Source: Wyeomyia smithii (lineage: Eukaryota > Arthropoda > Insecta > Diptera > Culicidae). From it: a stretch of DNA of 64,000 bases. Positions within the stretch are counted from its first letter, which is position 1. Every line of letters starts with the position of its first letter. Shown one piece after another: positions 45,503 to 55,778 of this stretch. The notes under the pieces were generated by a model that did no database searches, had not been told where the DNA came from, and saw only the letters and a program-made list of their open reading frames with translations. The position numbers were made by a program, and so were the translations under genes. The stretch covers positions 59,610,469 through 59,674,468 of the forward strand of contig NC_073695.1 of the NCBI RefSeq assembly GCF_029784165.1, given 5' to 3'.

Positions 45503-45652
45503 TCATTTGGCACTGTTCCGGTGTCCAATATCGGTTCCATCGTCGTAGTCGCTGCCGTAGTTGCCGTTCGCATCATTGTAGAACATACCGATGTGACCAG
45601 CGGCAGTTGACCGCGTTAATTTAGTCACCAGCAGCCGGCTCCGGTTTACGAC
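45503..45652 (-). CDS. Candidate terminal coding exon, unknown protein
   Basis: Minus strand, 49 codons plus TGA. It is preceded by CCTCCCGTAG, a usable acceptor, and in-frame stops lie just upstream, so the exon must begin there. The peptide starts VVNRSRLLVTKLTRS and ends with an acidic, Gly/Tyr/Asp-rich stretch (YNDANGNYGSDYDD) and HRNSAK. The codons favour G/C in third position, unlike the AT-rich surroundings, which supports real coding sequence. It is on the same strand as the membralin exon 13 kb upstream and might be the end of that gene, but the exons that should lie between were not seen. Identity is open. Confidence 0.45.
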   Translation of the reverse strand, partial: VVNRSRLLVTKLTRSTAAGHIGMFYNDANGNYGSDYDDGTDIGHRNSAK

Positions 45653-48600
45653 CTACGGGAGGCTACCCTGCTGTCAGTGAGGTAAAGCGAATAATAATGG
45701 ATGGTAGCTTAATTACCATTCGTATTTTGGTATAACAGCAACAGATAGTTTCCAGGTATTGGGGCACGGTTTCAGAGCTATGAAAACCGTCAATGTTCCG
45801 GAATGCAGAAACTCTGGTAATCCATTGTTTGGGATAGTTGTTTATAAAATTGTATATTGAAATAGAAAGTATAATATACAAAAATTAAGCATTCTGAAGG
45901 GACAAAAGCAACACAACCGCGCTAGGTCTTGACTTAAAGATCGTGCGCCAAACGGCACCAGCCGTACGGGCCACATAATTGCCAGAAATTAAATATCACT
46001 TTCATTTCTTGTGGTTTGTTGACACACGTTCCGGTGAACCCTTCCGCGAACAGCCAGCAGCCAGCGGAGGGCAACATAATTCGGTTTTCGCGGTTTCCCT
46101 AAACAAACAAGCCAGTACGATATCCAAACCGTTTCGTCTATGCTGGAGATATTTAGCAATGCAACGCTTGACTGACTGTCGAACGTGCCGACAAACACTG
46201 GAACTGTAATTCTACCCCAGGGTTGATATTTGTTGACACTCTTGAGTGAATGTGAAAAAAAGCATCCATAAAAGTTATTTTTTTACAATCCTTTCAGAGT
46301 TCTCCTTTCCCGCTTTTTGCATGGAAGTCAACTGTCAAAACACCTCATTATATTTCATGCGATGAAAGCAAGACAACAAAATCAGTTTATCAGTTAACGA
46401 AGATTGTCAAGGCATCGGTCAGTGTCAGTGAAAAAGTGTTTCGGTGAAGTTCATTTTGGTTGAGTGGACTGTTTGTTTTTCTTTTTCGCTTTGAAGTGAA
46501 GATCATTTGGTTGGATTTGTCGTCAAATTTTATTCCGTAACCGTGAACGATGCGCGCGATCTATTTCATATGAGTATAACAGTATCTTACTAGGACGAAA
46601 ATCTAGTGTATCTGAAAGTGTGCTGCGATCATTGGAAGTGAAAATTGAAAATGATTGGCTGTAATTTTCGAAGAATTTTGCTGGGGAAAATGACTTTAAC
46701 AGCACTGTTCTACCCTGCACCAACTACTCGCGAGCCTCATATTGCCCCACTCTCTTTCTGTCGTACTGGTGGTTGCTATTCGATGCACACAAAGTTTGTC
46801 TTTAAAGCTTTTTGAATACCATCGATAATTCAAAAAGACTTAAAACAAAATTAAAAACGATTTTTTCTTATATGAAAAAAAAATGGGTGAGCAAATAGCA
46901 AATTGAGGTTTTTATATTTAGTGCGGAAATAAAATCTCGCTTTTTGTCAATAGATGGCACCAGCAGCATGTGCTGGTCGATTTTGGCATATCTAAAACGT
47001 GATGAACTAAGCTGAGACATATAGTAAACAAACAGCTTTGACACGTTAGTGATTTCATTGCGGTGTCATATACTTAAAGTTGTTGTGAAAATGTCTGTTT
47101 TTGTGTCAAATTATCGGCATTGGCGGGAAATGTCATTTTTCTAATTGCATTCAAACATTATGGCCAGCTGAAGCGCATCGAGAGTAAAAAAAAAACAGTT
47201 TACGGAAATGCTGCTCTAAATGAAACAATGCGCCATGATTGGTTACATACTTCTAAAGGCGGTAATTTACTTCGGTATTATGAGTAACACGCCAAGCTAC
47301 TTCCAAGTGATTGCATATTTTGGAAATGATTAAAAACATGGAAATTGGGTTTCCTATGATTAGAAGGTCAGGGACGTTGAAGGTCTTTTTGTCGGTGAAC
47401 AATTGCTGTAGCGGCAAAAAAGGAAGGGTTTCCTACCGTACCCAGCACTGTTGCAGCTACCAAGTACTCCACAGTCTTGGCATACTTATCGTGTGTAACA
47501 AAGAGGCTCATATAATTTGCACAGAACACTAAAGCATGTTGAAAAAAACGGATGAGTTGATTATTTTTTTCACGCATTGAAAGCAAATGCACACTGTGTG
47601 AAGAAAGCAAAATACGCAACATCAGAAAGCTTGTTTTGTAAAGAGCAAGCGCATAAAGCTCCCGCAGAGAGACTTTCCCGATTGCAACTGATAAAATGTA
47701 GATAGCACACATGTATTGCTCATTGATAAGTGCACTATGATGAAAATTCTAGCTGGGGAAACGTTTCTGACTGTTTTTTTAACTACCTGTTCTGTAGCGT
47801 TTACGTAGGGCTCTGCGCTATACTCACTGTGCTATGCTCACTGAGTTTTTTCACCATCACGGTGCAGGTCTATGATAAATTTAGCCCAGACATAGTGAAT
47901 TTACTCAACAGCACGCAGCTTTGGCTCGCCTACTCATGTGTGTAGTTATATTCCACACTCCCTACGCGCAAAGGCATCGCTCAATAAGGTTGTGCTTTTT
48001 TTCTTGCTCATCACAATGCCTACTGAAAAATTGATGTGATGCAATTTATGTGTTGATAAATGCACAAAGATGAGTAAGTGGACAAGACTGGTACTCCATA
48101 TAGACGGGTGCCTCAGAAACAAGCGTTCGTATGGTTAGAATGACAGTGACGGTAGATTTTCTGCATGCTACCTCTTATATCAGAATTTCGGGAACTTCGA
48201 GTGAAGGAGGAGTTAGGAAATGTCAAGAAAAATATCATATTTTCGATAGTTGTATCTACCACCGCGGTCGAAAACTTAACACTAAAAAGTAAAGCAAACG
48301 CTTTGGCGAGTGGTAGAAAAATATTAGCTACTTCAATTGCATTATTTTGGGGCGCTAGAAAGTGCCATGTTTCACAATAGTGACATCAGCAAGATTGTTA
48401 AATGTATCGTCAATCCGGATCACTATTTGTCTATGATCCTAGATGATTCTAGTTATTTTGTTATTTCTCACACACTCTGCAAGCAAGCATACAACAAATA
48501 TCACAAGCAAACACACGCTACCAGCACACGCACAACCAACTATTAGCAGTGGCCAAACGGTCACATTGCTGTGCAGTGCGGTCCATCATCGGTTTTCTCA

Positions 48601-48689
48601 GTTGACCCGTTCGCTATGGAAGGCTGCGATCGGATGAGCGGGAGTTCAAGCAAAGACCATAAAGCGCTTCCATGGCAAATGATCTGGAA
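45653..48689. other. Unassigned, with repeat D fragments at 48.3 and 48.6 kb
   Basis: Contains a GTG/TCAG-rich leader-like stretch at 46380-46640 that resembles untranslated sequence, and repeat D blocks at 48290-48362 and 48590-48626. No domain-bearing ORF. Confidence 0.35.
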
Positions 48690-49006
48690 ATTCGCTAAAA
48701 TTTGATCGACCATTTTTTATTTGAATGAAACTTTGCACACGTGTTTGGCTAAGCAAACTGAGTATTTTTGACAGATGAAGGAATTTTTCGGTCTCAAGAC
48801 CAGTGTAGCTGATAATCGCTTCATTACACTCAAATACGTCGTTTGCAACCAGATGTACTCAGTACAGTGTGCAAGGGCAACAGAGCATGCACTCATAAAT
48901 GAAACGAACGTGTTGATTGTCCGTTTCGTTTTTCTCTTCGCACCATCTTAGCTTCGGATCCAATCAGATCAATAAGAGTGGGAGGCAGAGGTCTTTTCGT
49001 GGTTAT

Positions 49007-49070
49007 CTCGTCACTCACATCACTCGCATCATTCGCATCGTTCGTACCATTCGTACCATTCGCGTCAGTC
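49007..49070 (+). repeat. Degenerate TCATTCGYA repeat
   Basis: Imperfect 9-bp units such as CATCATTCGCATCGTTCGTA. A related (TTCGCT)n-like stretch on the opposite sense is at about 49789-49840, where the minus strand encodes an artefactual NEANEANEF run. Confidence 0.7.
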
Positions 49071-50280
49071 TTCGCTTTCTGGGTGAGCCGAAGCGATTAG
49101 CTTCATTTATCCAACAGTGCTGTGTAGTGGTAGTTTTTGAAAATAAAAAGAGTCTAGCAATGATGAACCGCGGCACGTTAAAAACTGGTTGAATTACTAG
49201 ATTTTCAAATTCGGGCGCCTAACTTCGGTGTACACGTTAGTCCAACGTCAAAAAAGTTGAAGAATGTTGTAGAGGGAAAACCTGATGCCACAGGGGCAGT
49301 AAAATATCGGTGCCTTGCCTATGTTGATAAGTGCACCTATGAGCGTAATAATTACAATCCGGATTATTTTTTTAGTTAATCAAAAGCATAAATAATGTGA
49401 AATATTTTAGTTTTGAAGAAAATATATATGTTTTCAAGCATTCTATACAGTTTTTGTATAATTCATTTTGAATTTCAGAAACCTATAATCATTTGACTTC
49501 AAGAAACATAAATATAGAAACATACATTGAAAGAACGCCATTTTTTTTTTCAAACATGTCAATCAATACGTGCAAACATTCAAACTAACTCCTTAAATTA
49601 TATTCCGCAAAAATTAATCTGTCAAGAACACATCCCTTCTTAGATGTATCGAACACCCTATCCGATTAACAGAGAATTCGCTTGTCCACCCTATGCGGTG
49701 ACGTGTGTGTGGGTCTTGTACGCATCTATTCTCACCAAAACTAACGGTGTCTTTCCCCAATGTCTTTCATAAACGTCATTGGTCTTGTCCGACGCTTCGT
49801 TCGCTTCGTTAAATTCGTTCGCTTCATTCGCTTCGTTCTGCTGTGAGTCGAATTGCTGGTGAGTAACTTTTTCTCGGGTGGCCGAATGTGGTAACTTAGT
49901 GAGATACGCATAGCAGGAGAAAAAGTAAAGAATAGAATACATCTAAATAGTTCATTGAGCACTGTTATTCGCACTTGATGATGCGATAGCCTGTAGCTAC
50001 AGTACCATGTCACTAGTGAACAGCGACGATGATGAACTAATTTCCTTTAAGGGCGTATGTATTTTGGCCTAGGTTTAATTTAAAGCATTGTAGCCATTGT
50101 TGTACATAAAAACTGTCTAAGAATGAATTGTAGGAAACTAAGAGAGCTTTACAAAACAAAAATATGCACAATAAATTTTTTTTTGACGAAAAAAAAATTC
50201 TCATAAACACTAAATTTTAATTTACAAAATGAAAAAAATGAATTAGTTTTTTTTAAGAAACTTGAAGTAATATCGCAATA

Positions 50281-50717
50281 CAGGTCGGACTCGATTATCC
50301 GGAAACTCGATTATCCGGAATTCGATTATCCGGAATTTTAGACTCGATTATCCGGAATTACATTGTTTTGGTGTCCGTTTTCAATTTTTATTCCGAAATT
50401 TTGCCTTTACCATCCCTTCTGGCATATTTGTTACCATTTAAGTAACTTCCGGCATGTTTGGGACAAGTTCGAATTGAGTGAAAATAATCAATGTCCAATT
50501 TATTTCTTTTGCTTCTTAAGATTTTACCCCCTTTCGCTTCAGAAGTAACTTCTGTTTACGCCACTGCATCATACAAGTAAAATAAAGAAAAGAAATTTTT
50601 ATTTTATGTTCGTTAATCGCAAAATTTCAGCATTTTTTGTGTGATTCGATTATCCGGAAAACTCGATTATCAGGAATGAAAAAATTTTTGATGTTCCGGA
50701 TAATCGAGTCCGACCTG
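50281..50717. mobile_element. Pogo/Tigger-like MITE, CAGGTCGGACTCGATTATCC ends
   Basis: Perfect 24-bp inverted termini starting CAGGTCGGACTCGATTATCC, with TA on both sides (50279-50280, 50718-50719). The left end has four CTCGATTATCCGGAA-like motifs in a row and the right end two or three. This terminus type is characteristic of pogo/Tigger elements. It is 437 bp without an ORF. It is inserted in repeat F, so it is younger than that copy. Confidence 0.9.
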
Positions 50718-50960
50718 TATTTGGTGAAAAAAAAATCATGAAGGAGAAATAAAAAACAAATTAGTTTAATTACAAAAAATTTATTCAGTATGTTTCAAAA
50801 TATTCATAATGCAATAATTTTAAACGAATGAAATTATCTTTCTAAACCGAAAAGTTTATAATAATTAACTTCGTGAAAGCATCCATTCTCTAATTATTTT
50901 GATTTCAAGTTGAGAAATTTGTAACACAAATTTTATTCAAAAGTTAAGTTTCAAAGTGTT

Positions 50961-51512
50961 TTTTTTATTTTCAAAGTTTTTTTTCGTCCATAGGTCGTTT
51001 GGCATGGAATCGCTCCATACAAATATTTAGATTCGAAAACACCACCTGCTGCGCTGTAATTAGTGCTTGCTGTTGGTCGATCCAGTTTCTAGATATGCGG
51101 AGAGAAATATTGTAAGCCAAACGAACAAAAAAAGTAACACACTGAGAGGTACTGTAATTAGGTGCAACAAAAGACGTGTTAATTTTCATACGTCTTGTTC
51201 TATTGCTAAACAATGAAGTCAAAAAAATCCAAAATTGCATTATCACAGTGATTCTTAACCGGAGGGTCACAAATTTTTCGTATGGTTGACGAAATAATGA
51301 TCAATTGTGGTGAAAATGTATAAAATTCAGCATAAACTCAAAATTAAACACTTTCACAGTTTTTGCGATGCACTTTATTATTCCCCAGGACATTCATCGT
51401 CACCACCGATTATTCGAGTCGAATGAAAAGTTAGCCAACATTGCGCTTTGAGAAGAGATCTGGCACCTCTGACGTGTGAAACCCAATTGTCAGATTGGCG
51501 TTTTTTCATCGC

Positions 51513-51515
<3 letters not shown>
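50961..51515. other. No gene recognised
   Basis: AT-rich DNA with a short minus-strand frame at 50971-51270 lacking domains. Confidence 0.4.

Positions 51516-51561
<46 letters not shown>
51516..51561. repeat. (TC)n microsatellite
   Basis: About 23 uninterrupted TC units ending in TTTC. Confidence 0.97.
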
Positions 51562-51564
<3 letters not shown>

Positions 51565-51769
51565 GGGCATCTCTAGTATAAAATCCTCTTGCAACAGTGA
51601 TCGGATAAAAAATGAAGACTAAAGATGTGCATGCCTGCTTTTATTCGTGACTATTGAGAGTAATACTTCCGGTGTGCACGTCATTGTGCACTCAAGCGAG
51701 CAAAACAATAATCGTTCGCATATTTTAGTGTCGACCGAGGTGGGGAAGAAATTTAGTAATTGGTAATCG

Positions 51770-52015
51770 TTTTGGTTTACACAATCCATGCAATTCACTA
51801 TTTTTTTAAAAGTGTATCTCAATCAATCGATTGGTTTTTGTAACCAGAGTTAAACCGTAAAAGAATTTATGATTAATTGATGCCAAAAACTCGCGAATCT
51901 GATAAGAAATAGTTCAAATATGAACGCTCAAACTCTGACTTTTTCCTCGGTTGAATTGTTAGCTTTTCAACTTGTGGCTCCAACTTTCAGATAGACGTAG
52001 TCCTACGTCAAAAAC
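51770..52015 (+). repeat. Dispersed repeat E, second copy
   Basis: It parallels 36800-37050: GTGTATCTCAA, GATTGGTTTTTGTAAC, AACCGTAAAAGAATTTATG and a terminal ACGTAGTCCTACGTCAAAA block. The TATA-like core is not preserved here. Confidence 0.4.
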
Positions 52016-52502
52016 AGCGGGAAAAACATATGCGTCCACACGTAAAAATTAGCGGGTTCAATGTGACTCAGGTCAAGTTTTAAACAGTTTAGATTTGCTC
52101 GAAAATAATTTACTTGCGAAAAAATCTCCAGTTTACCGACAGTATCGCGCGCTGCTATGATTGTGCCCAGTATAATCATCAAATATATTAGCTCGAACTT
52201 TTTCATCTTGCATTTATTAATTACAAAATTAAAAAATATATATTTTTTTGTTTCTAATATCTAAAAATGTATGCGCTGAGATCTACAGTATTTTGATCAT
52301 AACTTCAAATTATAGGGATGTTTGAAAATTTCTAGTGTGAGCGTGTAACATTCAACAAGACTTACAACCACACTAGGTCACACCAGGAGATCTAAATCGC
52401 TGTATCATAGTGTTAATTGAGTTCATCGATTGTGCACATCGATCAAATTGTACTGATTTTCTTAGTAAGTCAGATGATCAGTGTGAACAAATTAACCAAA
52501 AA
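52016..52502. other. No gene recognised
   Basis: AT-rich intervening DNA between repeat E and family A copy 4. Confidence 0.4.
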
Positions 52503-55500
52503 CCTAAATTAATCCACCTAGCGGTCAGACCCAGCCTTTCTCATTCAATTTTTTATTTGTAAACATAGATTTACATGACCGCTTCAATCCAATAAATATA
52601 TATTCACTCTTTAGGTTCTAAAATATTGATTTTGTAATCTTTACATATAAAAATGCAATCAAGTATGTCTGTCTGTCTGATCCATATAGGCCCGAAAACT
52701 ACCGAACCGATCGACGTGAAAATTTGTATGTAGGGGTTTTTGGTGCCGATAAAGGTTCCTATGATAGTTTGAGACCCCTCCCTCTTCTGGAAAGGAGGAG
52801 TCCCATACAAATGAAACATAAATTTCTGCACAACTCAAGAACAAACCAAGCAAATGAAACCGAATTTGGCATGTGGATGTTTTAAGGGGTAACTAATATG
52901 TCCATAATAGTTGGATGAAACACAAATTTCTGCACATCTCGAGAACTAATCAACCAAATGGAACAAAATTTGCCAGGTAAATGTTTTTAGTGGTAACAAA
53001 TATGTACATGATGGTTTGACACCCGACTCCCTCTTCTATAAGGGAGGGATCCCATGAAAATAAAACACAAATTTCGCACAGCTCAAGAACCAATCAAGAA
53101 AATACAACCAAATTTGGTATGTGAATGTTTTTAGAGGTAACAAATATGTCCATAATGGTTTACGCCCCTCCCTCTTCTGGAAGTACATGTTTCTCCACAA
53201 ATTTCTGCACATTTCGCGAACTAATCAACTAAATGGAACCATATTGGCAGGTGAATGTTTTTAGTGGTAACAGATATGTTTCATAATAGACCTCAGACAA
53301 CATTTTGGATTGTAAGATGGCAACTTCCGGTTTCTGGAAAACAGCCAAAAATGGCCGATTTCCACCCAATATAATAATATCAGGATCTAGAATAATACAC
53401 AGGAGCTAAAATCGACCACAGATAGCATTTTAAATTCTAAGATGGCGACTTCCGGTTTCTGAAAACAGCTGAAAATGATCAAATACCACCCAATATTAGT
53501 TTTGCTTTAAACAGTATGCCTTTCAAAATCCAGAAATTGTCTCCAAATGCCATTATGAAATCCAAAATGGCGACTTCCGGTGTCGGAAAAACAGCGGCAA
53601 ATGACCAAATACTACCCAATATGGGTATTTCCGGAACCGTAATGATGCACTGGAGCCACAAATCGACTTTAGACAACATTTTGAATTGTAAGATGGCAAC
53701 TTCCGGTTTCTGGAAAACAGCCTGAAATGGACGATTCCCATTAAATATTAGTATTTCTGGAACCAGAAAGATGCACAGAAGCTAAAAATTGATCACAGAC
53801 ACAATCTTGAATTTTAAGATGGTGACTTCCGGTGTCTGGCAAACAGCCGGAAATGACCAAATACCATTCAATATGAATGTTTTCGGAACCAGAATTACGC
53901 CCAGATGACAGAAATTGATTTCAGAGGCAATTTTAAAGTCCAAAATGACGACTTTCGGCTTCTGAAAAACAGTCCAAAGTGACAAAGTATCACCCAATAT
54001 GCGTTTTTCTTTAACCAGTATCCTAAATACAATTTTGAAATCCAAGATGGCGACTACCGGTTTGTGAAAAACAGCCTAAAATAAACAAATACTATCCAGT
54101 ATGAGTATCTCTGGAACCAGAATAATGCATGTAGCTAACAATTGACCTCAGGCACCATTTTAAATTGCTTGATTGCAACTTCTAGGAAACAGTCGGAAAT
54201 GACCGAATAATACTCAATATGGATATTTCCGTAAACGTGATGATGCATAGAAACCAAACATTGACCCTGGACACCATTTTGAATTTAAAGACGACCACTT
54301 TTAGTTTCTGGAAAATAACCAAAAATACCTCCCAAATTGGGTATTTCCGGTGTCAGATTGATGCCAGAAAGTCTGCTGAAAATGACAGAATACCACCCAA
54401 TATGAATATATTCAGAATTAAGGCGATGTACAGAAGCCAAAAGTTGAGAATATTGTCGTTTCAATAAAACCAATCATTTCAAACGGTTTGTTATTTGACT
54501 TCGATCATATCCTATGACCGATTCGTCGTGCATTTGCAGACTTTAAACACATTGCAAGGAATCAATGAATTTGGAACGTTCAAATAGTACGATACCACAT
54601 TGAAATTATGTTGAGGCCACATATATCGATCAAAGCAGGTATTGTTTTAAATAGTCTTTGAATTTCTCTTCTTTCCATAACTTTTGAGCCTCATATCAAA
54701 TTGTTATGAAGTTTGTTATTTGTAAGTTTGATAGATGACTCGTTCGTATGACACTAGTTATGTTCAAATAAGTCATGTAATCTTTGAGATAATAGACTTT
54801 CGTTATTTTATTAACAATTTAATACTTAACGGTTGCTTAAGTTCGATTATAATCAAATGAAATGGGAACGTGTAGGGCAGCCAAACTTTGAAACCACGTG
54901 TTCAATCATAATTCATCAGTAAACCCTTAACTCCCGCTCATCCTATAATAATATTAATCAAATCGGTTGTGTAGTTTCTGAGATAATGAAGTTTCGTGAT
55001 TTTCAAAAGTCGGTACATTACAAATGAAGTTACAGTTCGATTACAGTAAAATTCAATAGGGTCTTCTGAGGCAGCTAGACCATTCATTTGACACTAATTT
55101 CGTGGAAATCGGGTCGGCCATCTCTGAGAAAAGTGAGTGAGTCCAAGTAGTCTTCGGAATATGTTCCTTTGCATAGCTGGATTTCACATTTCTAAACATA
55201 ACAGGCAAAGTAATAGTCCGATTGCAAACAAATCAATAGGGTCTCATGGGGCAACTAGACCTTCTATTTGACACTGATTTTATGAAAATCGGTAAAGCCA
55301 TCTCTGAGAAACATGAGTGAGATTAAACAGTCGTCAGAACACGTTTCTTTTCATAACTTTTGAACCACATGTTCAATCTGCATAAAATTCAAAAGTTAAG
55401 GGTTTTTTAGGTAGCCCGTTCTTTTGTTCAAATCGGTTGTGTAGTTTCTGAGATATTGTTGTTTCGTGATTTACACATTTTTAAACATAACCTCTAAACT

Positions 55501-55778
55501 AAAAATCCGATTACAATAAAATTCAATAGGGTCTTATGGGGCAACAAGACCTTTCATTTGCAATTAATTTCATGCAAATCGGTCCAGCCATCTCTGAGAA
55601 AATTGAGTGAGAATAAAAATCTGCACATACACACACACACACATACACACACACACACACATACAGAAAATGCTCAGCTCGTCGAGCTGAGTCGAGTGAT
55701 ATATGCCATTCGGCCCTTTGGAGCACTTTTATACTTTCGGTTTTGCAAGTGATTGCTATACCTTTCTAGGAGAAAGGC
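52503..55778 (-). repeat. Repeat family A, copy 4 (longest)
   Basis: Minus orientation, 3.28 kb, both ends present (complement of the AAAGGCTGAGTCTGACCGCT end at the left, CTATACCTTTCTAGGAGAAA at the right). Compared with copy 3 it has the same TATATAAAAATG/TCTG sub-module at about 52640-53290 and an additional tandem array (53314-54312). (CA)n at 55625-55665 abuts the palindrome CTCAGCTCGTCGAGCTGAG at 55673-55691. No coding gene. Confidence 0.85.
53314..54312. repeat. Tandem array of ~126-bp units
   Basis: The marker AGATGGCGACTTCCGGTTTC (with variants) starts at 53314, 53440, 53565, 53691, 53817, 53943, 54045, 54170 and 54289; spacings are 126, 125, 126, 126, 126, 102, 125 and 119. Each unit also has AAATGACCAAATACCACCCA and TTTCCGGAACCAGAATGATG-like blocks. 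The period equals 42 codons, and the minus strand shows weak repeated reading such as ILDFKI, but stops interrupt. One or two stray units occur at 60060-60225. Confidence 0.9.

Larger units (their letters stand above)
48690..50960 (-). repeat. Repeat F, inverted copy, interrupted
   Basis: 48690-48790 and 50040-50280 plus 50720-50960 correspond to 43250-42600 in reverse. The interruptions are 48790-50040, which includes repeat E sequence near 49190-49260 and a trinucleotide-rich stretch, and the pogo-like MITE 50281-50717. Confidence 0.55.

Noticed and set aside
53314..54312. CRISPR-like regular repeats
   Set aside because: Units are contiguous, ~126 bp and diverged, with no short identical repeat and unique spacers; the host is a eukaryote.
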